Source: Gammaproteobacteria bacterium (GTDB lineage Bacteria; Pseudomonadota; Gammaproteobacteria; Pseudomonadales; UBA7434). Taken from it: a DNA stretch of 7,631 nt. Position 1 is the stretch's first letter; the number at the start of each line of letters is the position of its first letter. Positions 1 through 6,125 of this stretch are shown here, in pieces. The translations under genes were made by a program, and so were the position numbers. Under the pieces are notes generated by a model. It searched no databases, was not told the DNA's origin, and saw only the letters and a program-made list of their open reading frames with translations. The DNA is taken from positions 1-7,631 of the forward strand of contig JAJRPK010000359.1 of NCBI GenBank assembly GCA_024280785.1, given 5' to 3'.

Positions 1-1055
1 GTTTTATCCTCGAGCCACCCACCAAGAACATCTTCCGTTAGATAGCCGATGCAATCAGCCGCTTCACCGTGCTCCAACACAAGTTTAAAATCAGTACCGG
101 ATTCGGTGCAAGCATCACGGAGCTCTTTTTTAAATACTTGTTGTTCTGCCTCTCTACAGCATTGAATAAACTGCACAGGACTACCGTCGATAGAAGCCAA
201 AGCCTCTCGAAACATACTGTACAGTGGAGTGATTCCAACACCGCCGGAGATGAATACGTGTTTTTTAGCATCACGATTGAGAGTAAACAATCCATTGGGA
301 GTGCTAATGCCAACTTTATCACCCACCAAACATCGGTGCAGCCACCGGGATGCCGCGCCTTTGTCCTCTGACTTAACCGAGATTCGGTAGCTCTTTGAAT
401 CTCCCCAAGACGATAATGAATATTGGCGAACTTCATCAAAACCACCGTCAAAACCCGCTTCCTTCCCTAAAATTTTCACACCTATGTATTGCCCACCCAA
501 GTAGCTTGGCACGGATTTTCCGTCTGACGGAGTTAAGTAGAACGATTTAACCTCCGACGTTTCTTCAATAATCTTACTGACAGTAAACGGCTTAAAACCG
601 CGCCACCCATCGGCCTGATTTTCATTTTCGAGATAGATCGCCTCTTCAGCATCAATAAATATTTGTGCCAAAAATCCATAAGCTTCTCCCCAAGCCGTTA
701 ATGCAGCGTGGTCATCCGGTAACTGTAAAACACTCTGGATTGCCGCCAGTAAATTTTCGCCCACAATAGGGTATTCCTCAGGCTTAATACCTAAGCTAGC
801 GTGCTTGCTAGCAATACGTTTAACGGCTGGAAGCAAAGCGTCTAACTGATCAATGTTACTGGCATAGGCAAAAATGGAGTCTGCCAAAGCTGTCGCTTGG
901 GTACTGTCTCGCTGATTCGCCATATTGAAAACATTTTTTAAATCAGGATTGTTCTCAAACAGACGCTTATAGAAAGCTTGGGTAATTTCCAAGCCTTTAT
1001 CTGCAAGTAATGGTACGGTAGATTTAACGGTAGCAATCGTTTCTTCAGATAACAC
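1..1055 (-). CDS. hmp: Flavohemoglobin (nitric oxide dioxygenase), 3'-truncated by window edge
   Basis: Cytoplasmic enzyme that oxidises NO to nitrate using O2, NAD(P)H, FAD and haem. I translated 351 codons from a GTG at 1055-1053; family members are about 395-400 residues, so roughly 45 C-terminal residues lie outside the window. The globin domain (about 1-140) has Tyr29, Gln53, the proximal His85 in IASKHASLGIKPEEY, and Tyr95 and Glu138 of the haem-side network. The ferredoxin-reductase-like part has the FAD motif RQYS (210-213) and the NAD(P)H loop SGGVGITPL (270-278). The GTG start is set by AGGAG (1067-1063) seven bases upstream and by the family N-terminus (E. coli Hmp starts MLDAQTIATVKAT; here VLSEETIATVKST). 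It is divergent from nsrR, so NO-responsive control is expected. All key residues seen are intact. The long frame on the same strand at 38-451 is a shadow of this gene. Confidence 0.97.
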   Translation of the reverse strand, partial: MLSEETIATVKSTVPLLADKGLEITQAFYKRLFENNPDLKNVFNMANQRDSTQATALADSIFAYASNIDQLDALLPAVKRIASKHASLGIKPEEYPIVGENLLAAIQSVLQLPDDHAALTAWGEAYGFLAQIFIDAEEAIYLENENQADGWRGFKPFTVSKIIEETSEVKSFYLTPSDGKSVPSYLGGQYIGVKILGKEAGFDGGFDEVRQYSLSSWGDSKSYRISVKSEDKGAASRWLHRCLVGDKVGISTPNGLFTLNRDAKKHVFISGGVGITPLYSMFREALASIDGSPVQFIQCCREAEQQVFKKELRDACTESGTDFKLVLEHGEAADCIGYLTEDVLGGWLEDK

Positions 1056-1129
1056 GGTGTTACTCCTATTTCACATTAACAACAATTGGACAACTAAGGC
1101 CAAAATAAAGGTTTAGACACAGTCGGTAG

Positions 1130-1169
1130 TACATTTCAAAATAAATCGGCAATACGTTTCAAAATAAAT
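1130..1169. repeat. Two 17-bp direct repeats with 23-bp period in the hmp/nsrR gap
   Basis: TACATTTCAAAATAAAT at 1130-1146 recurs as TACGTTTCAAAATAAAT at 1153-1169, with one mismatch and a start-to-start distance of 23 bp. On the hmp strand each reads ATTTATTTTGAAAYGTA, whose TTTTGAAAYG core resembles the centre of NsrR operators (TTT-N-AAAT). They lie between the better operator at 1173-1195 and the hmp start. They may be weaker NsrR sites or binding sites for another regulator. The repeat is directly visible; the role is inference. Confidence 0.6.
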
Positions 1170-1172
1170 ATA

Positions 1173-1195
1173 AAGATTCATGTGATATGTATGTT
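1173..1195. promoter_or_regulatory. Candidate NsrR operator between hmp and nsrR
   Basis: The 23-bp element AAGATTCATGT-G-ATATGTATGTT has the 11-1-11 architecture of gammaproteobacterial NsrR sites. Against the commonly cited half-sites AAGATGCATTT and AAATGCATCTT I count 2 and 3 mismatches. Its right edge abuts an extended -10-like TGTTATAGA (1192-1200) pointing toward nsrR. It sits about 118 bp upstream of the hmp start. Binding here could repress hmp and autoregulate nsrR, with relief when NO destroys the Fe-S cluster. The promoters themselves are not pinned down. Confidence 0.6.
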
Positions 1196-1198
1196 ATA

Positions 1199-1227
1199 GA
1201 CTTTACACTACCCTCTCTGCTAAAGTC
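1199..1227. repeat. 7-bp inverted repeat in the nsrR leader
   Basis: GACTTTA (1199-1205) and TAAAGTC (1221-1227) are perfect inverted copies separated by 15 bases. They lie just downstream of the putative extended -10 for nsrR. It could be a second operator or a weak mRNA hairpin; seven A/T-rich pairs alone are not strong evidence of function. Confidence 0.3.
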
Positions 1228-1262
1228 AAACTGGCGAATAAGTGAAAAGGACCGACAACGAT

Positions 1263-1682
1263 ATGCAATTGACCAAACACACCGACTTCGCTTTTAAAGC
1301 GCTTATCTATCTGGGCTCTATGAAGCAAGAACTCGCCACCATTCAGCAAATTGCCGATAGCTTTCAGATTCCCAAAAGCCACCTAATGAAAGTCATTAAC
1401 ACTCTGTCGAACCATGGGTTTGTAGAAGCGGTACGCGGAAAAAATGGCGGTATAAAACTGGGACTAGCAGCTGATACAATATCTCTAAAAGATGTCGTGG
1501 TACTGATGGAAAAGACCTTGGATCCTTTCGACTGCGTAGGCCAAGACTGTGTTATTTTATCTCGCTGTAAACTAAAACAATTATTTCAAGACGCACAGAC
1601 TAGCTACCTGCATTTTTTAGACGGCTACCATCTCGCAGATATCATTGATAAACCAACGGCCAAAATATTACATTTTCAATAA
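1263..1682 (+). CDS. nsrR: Rrf2-family NO-sensing repressor NsrR
   Basis: Transcriptional repressor carrying a [2Fe-2S] cluster that reacts with NO. The 139-residue product from the ATG at 1263 has the family N-terminus MQLTKHTDFAFKALIYL, a winged helix-turn-helix with IADSFQIPKSHLMKVINTL, the wing VRGKNGGIKLG, and three cluster cysteines in C-x4-C-x5-C (CVGQDCVILSRC), the same spacing as E. coli NsrR (141 residues). A longer frame opens with GTG at 1242. I prefer ATG 1263 because homologues begin MQLT, although the AAAAGG upstream (1245-1250) is 12 nt away, a little far. It is divergent from hmp, its classic target, with an NsrR-like operator in between, so autorepression is likely. The next gene group begins 50 nt after the stop with no terminator visible, so read-through is possible. 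Confidence 0.95.
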   Translation: MQLTKHTDFAFKALIYLGSMKQELATIQQIADSFQIPKSHLMKVINTLSNHGFVEAVRGKNGGIKLGLAADTISLKDVVVLMEKTLDPFDCVGQDCVILSRCKLKQLFQDAQTSYLHFLDGYHLADIIDKPTAKILHFQ

Positions 1683-1732
1683 TCTTAGCAATACAATACA
1701 GCCCTAATTCATACTGTAGAAAAAGAAAGACT

Positions 1733-1813
1733 ATGAGAATTATCGATGTATGGGCTCAACACCCAACAAAGTATTTTTTATTTAAAAATGCCGAGCGCGT
1801 ATTTAAACTATGA
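1733..1813 (+). pseudogene. Amidohydrolase remnant: N- and C-terminal ends fused by an internal deletion
   Basis: A 26-codon ORF with a weak purine-rich leader (AAAGAAAGA). Its first half contains IDVWAQHPT, which resembles the start of amidohydrolase-2 (PF04909-type) enzymes, where IDxxxQHPT is followed by a conserved hydrophobic/FL position. Its last half, FLFKNAERVFKL followed by a stop, resembles the C-terminal FLxxNAxRVFxL of the same family. The some 250-300 residues expected in between, including the metal ligands beyond the N-terminus and the catalytic Asp, are absent, so the product cannot be an enzyme. The stop TGA (1811-1813) overlaps the next gene's ATG (1810-1812), which has no good ribosome site of its own. 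Translation of this stub may therefore still set VOC expression. The sequence and overlap are seen directly; the family resemblance is from memory and the deletion is inference. Confidence 0.6.
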
Positions 1814-2445
1814 AAATTGACCACGTCATTGTCGTCACTCCAGACCTCGATAATACAGTTGCCCGCTATCGCCAAGAGCTAGGCTTTGAAACGGTTGCTG
1901 GCGGCTCACACGAATCGGTCGGCACTGCCAATAGCATTATTCCCTTTGGTCCTTTATACCCGCAATACCTCGAATTACTCACGGCAACAGATCCGTCACT
2001 ATTGTTTGGGGAAGTTGTACACAAATCCTCAACCGCTGGCGAAACTCCTTTCGGCTGGGCCGTCTCGGTAGACAATCTAAAGAGCACCGCATCACGGCTA
2101 AATTTAGAGCCTATAACAATTTCAAGAGAGATGCCCGATAGCACTGTATTGTCGTGGCAACTCGTTGGCCTGGTTGAAGCGGTGACGAGCAATGGCTTTT
2201 TACCCTTTTTTATCTCACCTCAACACGATCCGTTACATGCTCGCAACAGCGGCGGAGTTACCGTTCAGCACCGAGTAGAACCTTTCTCTATCGCCAGTAT
2301 TAATGTATCCGGTTCTCAACAAGAGTTAAATCATTGGCTGGGAGACGCCAAACTACCAGTAAAAGTAACTCCGGGTGAACCACATATCGTTTCTTTTACT
2401 ATTAATAGCTCTGCCGGTGATATTATTATCAGCTCCACGCCTTAA
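1810..2445 (+). CDS. VOC-superfamily (glyoxalase-like domain) protein
   Basis: A 211-residue cytoplasmic protein, with no signal peptide or membrane segment. It opens with IDHVIVVTPDLDNTVARYRQELGF, the beta-alpha start of a vicinal-oxygen-chelate module. His5 and Glu55 (in PQYLELL) are candidate metal ligands, and His34 is another nearby polar residue. The end of the first half, LPFFISPQHDPLHAR (131-145), and the degenerate second half (about 157-211) fit the Glyoxalase_3 type (PF13468). Substrate is unknown: VOC folds include dioxygenases, lyases, isomerases and thiol transferases. The ATG overlaps the TGA of the upstream amidohydrolase remnant and lacks a clear Shine-Dalgarno (only GAG about 14 nt upstream), which suggests translational coupling. 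A glutathione transferase follows on the same strand. Family assignment is good; function is not assignable. Confidence 0.85.
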   Translation: MKIDHVIVVTPDLDNTVARYRQELGFETVAGGSHESVGTANSIIPFGPLYPQYLELLTATDPSLLFGEVVHKSSTAGETPFGWAVSVDNLKSTASRLNLEPITISREMPDSTVLSWQLVGLVEAVTSNGFLPFFISPQHDPLHARNSGGVTVQHRVEPFSIASINVSGSQQELNHWLGDAKLPVKVTPGEPHIVSFTINSSAGDIIISSTP

Positions 2446-2455
2446 ATAAACTGAC

Positions 2456-2483
2456 TTGAGAGCTACACCTAACTATTGATAAT
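2456..2483 (+). promoter_or_regulatory. Candidate sigma-70 promoter for the glutathione transferase gene
   Basis: TTGAGA (2456-2461), a 16-bp spacer and GATAAT (2478-2483) match the sigma-70 hexamers at 5/6 each. It starts 11 bases after the VOC stop and would give a short leader to the GST start. The -10 lies inside a 19-mer (2472-2490) that matches the classical Fur box GATAATGATAATCATTATC at 13 positions, ten of them contiguous. Confidence 0.4.
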
Positions 2484-2525
2484 CATTTCGTCGCTATAGA
2501 TATCCGTGAATAGTTGATAAAGCTA

Positions 2526-3281
2526 ATGGCAACCCTTATGACAAACCTAACATCAATCCCCACTCTCTTTTATGATCCGACCTCCGAACCCAGTCGAGCG
2601 GTACATTGGCTATGCGTAGAAGCAAATATATCCTTTCAATTAAAAACCATTTGGCTCACTAACGACGATCACTTATCCTCAGAATATTTGACGATTAATC
2701 CCCAGCACCAAGTTCCCGCATTACAACACGGCGATTTTTGTTTATCCGAAGCCACTGCCATCATGCAATATTTAACTGACCTAAATAATTGCACGCCGGA
2801 TTGGTTTGGTCACGATATAAAACAACGCGCATTAATCAATAAACAGCTCTCTTGGTATCATACAAACTTAAGGCAAAAACTCACCCTCGATTATTTTCTA
2901 CCTGTACTGTTAATGCCTGCGTATATAGGAGCCTCGCCACCCAGCGCCGAGAAAGTGCGACGAAAACTTGCAGCGTTGAAAGGCATGTTCAAACAACTAA
3001 ATGGCATGTTAGCCGCAACTCCCTTTTTAGCCGGCACGAAAATTTCTGTCGCCGACTTGTTGTTCGCCGCTGATATTTTCGCGCTAAAAATTGACCCGCA
3101 ATACAATGAAATCATAGAGGTCTACCCACAAGTCAACAAGTGGTTAAACTTACTACAGCAATTACCTAGTTATACTGAGTCGCATAACATATGGGATAAG
3201 GTAACGCCTCTTATTACTGCCGCCGCGAAAAAACCTAAAACTAATCTCAGCTGGGTGGCAGAGGCCTGTAGTCAAACATAA
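2526..3281 (+). CDS. Theta-like glutathione S-transferase
   Basis: A 251-residue cytosolic protein expected to bind glutathione and conjugate or reduce electrophilic substrates. The thioredoxin-like N-domain shows FYDPTSEPSRAVHWL (15-29), which aligns with the theta-class catalytic-serine region (Ser20 being the likely thiol-activating residue). It also has QVPAL (62-66) with the cis-proline, and LSEATAIMQYL (73-83) at the gamma-glutamyl site, where the usual Ser after Glu is Ala76. The helical C-domain has the folding N-cap ISVADLLFAADI. Start choice is uncertain: a TTG at 2514 and an ATG at 2538 are in frame, and none has a good ribosome site. I give ATG 2526, with ATG 2538 almost as likely. 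It follows the VOC gene by 80 nt with its own promoter candidate. The physiological substrate is unknown. Confidence 0.88.
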   Translation: MATLMTNLTSIPTLFYDPTSEPSRAVHWLCVEANISFQLKTIWLTNDDHLSSEYLTINPQHQVPALQHGDFCLSEATAIMQYLTDLNNCTPDWFGHDIKQRALINKQLSWYHTNLRQKLTLDYFLPVLLMPAYIGASPPSAEKVRRKLAALKGMFKQLNGMLAATPFLAGTKISVADLLFAADIFALKIDPQYNEIIEVYPQVNKWLNLLQQLPSYTESHNIWDKVTPLITAAAKKPKTNLSWVAEACSQT

Positions 3282-3323
3282 CGGGAGCTCAATTTCCCAC
3301 CATTATTCTCGCCTCCTCTTATA

Positions 3324-3352
3324 TTGTTAAAATATTTTTCATCCAATATTGT
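3324..3352 (+). promoter_or_regulatory. Weak sigma-70-like promoter candidate upstream of the lipoprotein gene
   Basis: TTGTTA (3324-3329), 17 bp, then TATTGT (3347-3352): 4/6 matches in each hexamer with ideal spacing, in an A/T-rich stretch. It would leave a leader of about 200 nt before the ATG at 3557, which is long, so a closer promoter may exist. Confidence 0.28.
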
Positions 3353-3520
3353 GACCTGATTAATGTTTATCGTGGCTCATTTTGATATGCTCACCGCTGG
3401 CAATGTGCCTTAACCCTGCTTTTAGCGAGGTAATCTAGAGTTCGACAGCTCGTCGTCAATAGGATAGAACAAGACAATCTAGTGGAAAACTATCTAGAAC
3501 GATAACAATTAAAAATGGCA

Positions 3521-3535
3521 CCTCGATAAGCGAGG
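3521..3535 (+). repeat. Small hairpin in the leader of the propeller lipoprotein gene
   Basis: CCTCG-ATAAG-CGAGG forms a perfect 5-bp, G/C-rich stem with a 5-nt loop, ending 21 nt before the ATG and about 10 nt before the AGG ribosome site. There is no U-run, so it is not a terminator. It could modulate initiation or protect the mRNA. Confidence 0.35.
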
Positions 3536-3556
3536 CTTACACTTCAGGTAAATCCT

Positions 3557-4702
3557 ATGGGCACTTCAACCACCAGTTTAAAATATAGTGGCTTGCAACT
3601 ACCTCTGTTAAGTATTATTTCAATGGTGCTGCTTGCCGGCTGTACTTCGTACAACGTATCAGTGTCAGAATCCATTGGTCATCCAGGAAACGCAGCGAAC
3701 AACAGCTGCTCTGCATTTGAAAACACCCAGCCGATTTGTGGCTTTAATCGGCCTGAAGACCTCGCCGTTCTGCCGGGAAATAAAGCAATTGTGGTCAGTG
3801 AGTTTGGCGATACTAGCGGGGCCAAGCCAGGCGAACTCTCACTATTAGACTTGGCAAACGCTCAGCGAATACCTTTGTTTCGCGGCGGTGATGGCAAGTC
3901 AGCAACAGCAGGTTGGGGCGACCCCGCTTGCACCCAAGCCCCCGGCAAGAAATTTAGCCCTCACGGTATCGATATCACCCGTCGCGATGACGGCAAACTG
4001 CAATTGCTGGTAGTCCAACACGGTGGCAGAGAATCTATCGAATTTTTTGAGCTGACCGGAAGTGAGGCTCAGTGGAATATAGCTTGGCGCGGCTGTGTCA
4101 TTGCACCCGAAGACGCACAACTCAATTCAGTCGCTGCTGATCGTCATGGAAAATTTTACACGACAAAAATGTTATCTCACTCAGCATCACTTGAGAATCT
4201 AAAGGCTTACCCTACGGGCCCTACCGGTCTGGTTTATCGCTGGTCGGTCAACAAGGGCTACAAGGAAATGCCGGGGACTATCGGCAGCATGCCCAACGGT
4301 ATTGTTACTAGTGAAGATGGTACTACGCTCTACGTTAATTATTCTGCCGAAGGCGAAGTGCGAAAAATAGATACCGTTACCGGTGAGGTATTGGCAAAAA
4401 TCAGCGTATCATCTCCCGACAATATAAAGTGGTCTGCCGACAAACAATTATTATTAGTTGCATCGTTACACGCATCGACTGACGATGCCGCGAGTTTTAC
4501 CAAATGCATGAAAATGGATTCGGGATTTTGCCCCATCTCCTTTTCAATTATTGCGCTTGACCCTCTTACTTTATATAGCAGCGAATTTTTCTACAATCCC
4601 GACGCCCCCATGGGCGGCGGCACAGTCGGACTTAAGGTTGAAGACCAATTGTTTATTGGCTCTTTTGCCGGCGATAGAATCCTACGGGTAGATTCTCGTT
4701 AA
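3557..4702 (+). CDS. Paraoxonase/arylesterase-like six-bladed propeller lipoprotein
   Basis: A 381-residue predicted lipoprotein. A hydrophobic segment ends in the lipobox LLAGC, with acylation at Cys29; Thr-Ser follow it, with no Asp at +2, so outer-membrane sorting is expected. The mature part aligns by eye along its length with PON1. RPEDLAVL puts Glu67 at PON1 E53, SPHGIDI His136 at H115, LLVVQHG His155 at H134, LNSVAAD Asn190 at N168, MPNGIVTSEDG Asn247 at N224, and SPDNIKW Asp288-Asn289 at D269-N270. The C-terminal GGGTVGLKVEDQLFIGSF matches the last blade. Thus the catalytic Ca2+ ligands and His pair are kept, while the structural-Ca residue D169 is Ser191. Lactonase or arylesterase activity outside the cytoplasm is plausible; SMP-30-like non-enzymatic roles are possible. 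AGG 8 nt upstream supports the start. It converges with the sulfotransferase gene, 28 nt apart. Confidence 0.8.
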   Translation: MGTSTTSLKYSGLQLPLLSIISMVLLAGCTSYNVSVSESIGHPGNAANNSCSAFENTQPICGFNRPEDLAVLPGNKAIVVSEFGDTSGAKPGELSLLDLANAQRIPLFRGGDGKSATAGWGDPACTQAPGKKFSPHGIDITRRDDGKLQLLVVQHGGRESIEFFELTGSEAQWNIAWRGCVIAPEDAQLNSVAADRHGKFYTTKMLSHSASLENLKAYPTGPTGLVYRWSVNKGYKEMPGTIGSMPNGIVTSEDGTTLYVNYSAEGEVRKIDTVTGEVLAKISVSSPDNIKWSADKQLLLVASLHASTDDAASFTKCMKMDSGFCPISFSIIALDPLTLYSSEFFYNPDAPMGGGTVGLKVEDQLFIGSFAGDRILRVDSR

Positions 4703-4730
4703 ATCATATTCTCTAGAAAAACACCTTGCG

Positions 4731-5951
4731 CTACATTTCTGACGGTACATCATAATGTGTTTGGTAGCGTTCAAACCAATGGCGATCGGATGCGTCTGAT
4801 TGGTATTGATGCGCACCAAACTTACCTTTAGGCTTACCATCAAGGTAGCTTTGTATCCGTCGGCTAAACGTATCCATTAATTCAATATTAAAATGCTGAT
4901 ATATATTTTCAACGCAGGCTACGGGGTCATCCATTAAATCGCAATAACGAGAATCACAAATGCTCGATTCTGGCACAACCCCTTTCTCGCGCTGCTCAAT
5001 AACTAGCTCCAATCGTTGCGCGGCGGCCTCACCCACCAAAAATTCGTCGAAGGCCGCTGCATTAAACGCCTTATTACTGCGCATTTTATAAATACACGCC
5101 ATGAGGTTAGTCGCGGATCCCATGCATTTTATCGGGTCTCGATGAGTTTGAATAATCCGGGCATCAGGATACACCTTAAGCAATACCTCCAGTTTACTCT
5201 GGTGCGCCGGAGCTTTAAGTAACCACCGCTTGCGCGGGTTTTTCCATTGCAGCACTTGCAACATTACTTTGTGAAATTCATAGGCCGGCGTAAGATCCGC
5301 TTGCGCGTGCCACGCCCCATAATTATCACTCATTTGTAACGAAGCTATGTGGTCGCTAATAAAGCTTCCCGCCATCAACAAGCCACACTCAGCTGGAATG
5401 TCGCCCGCCATTTCATGAACCGAGGAAAACTCGGGAACCAGCCGGTTCCATTGGGTCACCAATTGATGAGCCTGCTCTATTCGCGGGTCTGAATTATAAG
5501 TAGCGGTTTCAGGAGGCGGACAGGGCATCATCGCTTCCCACATTTTTGGCACGCCAACATCTGGATCTTGTGCTAACACTTCAAACAAAATTGATGTACC
5601 CGACCGAGGCAGGCCCACAATAAACATTGGGGCTTTAACTTCTTGCTGAAGTATTTCCGGGTGCTTTATTGTAAGGTCGGTTATCTGTAGTCGATTGTCT
5701 AACCAAATTAGTATATCGTTTCTTGCTAACAGCCGCCCCATTAACGTTAGCTCGGCAACAGTATCAAGATCATTGCAAAGCAGTTTAAGCGGTGCTTGCC
5801 AATAGTCGTCGCCAAAATTATCGAACCCCGCCTTTTTTATTGCTGAATTAATTAATGATTCGTAATCCAGCGGCACAACATTGCTAAGATCGAGAAAATC
5901 TCCTTCTCGATTAACTTCTGTAACCCACACGGGATTCATCGGTTCACTCAT
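4731..5951 (-). CDS. Sulfotransferase family protein (Sulfotransfer_3 type)
   Basis: A 406-residue cytoplasmic protein predicted to transfer sulfate from PAPS to an acceptor. The P-loop-like 5'-phosphosulfate site is GLPRSGTS (113-120) after a hydrophobic strand MFIV. The 3'-phosphate site is IIQTHRDPIKCMGSATNL, with Arg271 and Ser279. Between them lies RWLLKAPAHQSKLEVLL (242-258), typical of this bacterial family. The roughly 110-residue N-terminal extension before the P-loop is also usual for it. AGGAAG about 6 nt upstream supports the ATG. The gene diverges from a tetR gene through a shared palindromic promoter/operator and so is probably its target. The acceptor is unknown: in bacteria such proteins are often near lipid or steroid metabolism genes, and the DUF1214 neighbour fits a hydrophobic substrate, but this is inference. 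No terminator is seen in the 28-nt convergent gap. Confidence 0.88.
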   Translation of the reverse strand: MSEPMNPVWVTEVNREGDFLDLSNVVPLDYESLINSAIKKAGFDNFGDDYWQAPLKLLCNDLDTVAELTLMGRLLARNDILIWLDNRLQITDLTIKHPEILQQEVKAPMFIVGLPRSGTSILFEVLAQDPDVGVPKMWEAMMPCPPPETATYNSDPRIEQAHQLVTQWNRLVPEFSSVHEMAGDIPAECGLLMAGSFISDHIASLQMSDNYGAWHAQADLTPAYEFHKVMLQVLQWKNPRKRWLLKAPAHQSKLEVLLKVYPDARIIQTHRDPIKCMGSATNLMACIYKMRSNKAFNAAAFDEFLVGEAAAQRLELVIEQREKGVVPESSICDSRYCDLMDDPVACVENIYQHFNIELMDTFSRRIQSYLDGKPKGKFGAHQYQSDASDRHWFERYQTHYDVPSEM

Positions 5952-6007
5952 TTTTCTTCCTTTTATTCTCTATGCCGTTTTAAAGATCTTTATTGGTGGG
6001 GTTCGCA

Positions 6008-6028
6008 TGCTGCTGGCGTTACGCAGCA
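6008..6028 (-). repeat. Inverted repeat in the sulfotransferase leader
   Basis: TGCTGC and GCAGCA flank a 9-base loop that itself contains GCGT-T-ACGC, so alternative stems are possible. It lies 57 nt before the sulfotransferase ATG, inside the expected transcript. There is no U-run. Role unknown; it might be an operator or a leader hairpin. Confidence 0.35.
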
Positions 6029-6089
6029 CTGACACTGAATAGAAACTCAACCTACCGTTAGCTCAACAGTTCAACATGGTATATTAAAG

Positions 6090-6119
6090 TTGCTTATTAT
6101 AGGACGATCGTCTTATAAT
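6090..6119 (+). promoter_or_regulatory. Predicted promoter of the tetR-DUF1214 operon
   Basis: TTGCTT (6090-6095), 18-bp spacer, consensus TATAAT (6114-6119). The TetR-type core occupies the second half of the spacer. Transcription would start near 6126, leaving a leader of about 100 nt to the ATG at 6225. Confidence 0.55.
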
Positions 6120-6125
6120 AAGCAA
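6096..6125 (-). promoter_or_regulatory. Predicted sulfotransferase promoter, mirror image of the tetR promoter
   Basis: On the minus strand TTGCTT (6125-6120), an 18-bp spacer and TATAAT (6101-6096) repeat the plus-strand promoter exactly, because of the palindrome. Each -10 box abuts the -35 box of the opposite promoter, so polymerase cannot occupy both at once. The leader to the ATG at 5951 would be about 138 nt. Confidence 0.55.

Larger units (their letters stand above)
3282..3556. other. Intergenic region between the GST and propeller lipoprotein genes
   Basis: 275 bases with no convincing ORF. It holds the promoter candidate at 3324-3352, three ATCTAG hexamers (starting at 3433, 3477 and 3492) within 65 bp, and a short hairpin just before the next start. 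No terminator with a U-tract was found after the GST gene. Confidence 0.6.

Noticed and set aside
38..451. Long open frames on both strands at 38-451 (minus) and 69-371 (plus)
   Set aside because: They overlap the hmp gene, whose translation shows unbroken flavohemoglobin motifs. Their own translations resemble nothing coherent.
1242..1262. Longer nsrR start at GTG 1242 adding seven residues
   Set aside because: NsrR homologues begin MQLT, matching ATG 1263, and no ribosome site lies before the GTG.
3286..3301. Possible terminator after the GST gene (GGGA...TCCC)
   Set aside because: Only about four pairs and no U-tract.
3363..3413. 16-codon ORF in the intergenic region before the lipoprotein gene
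   Set aside because: No ribosome site, no recognisable sequence, and a length expected by chance.
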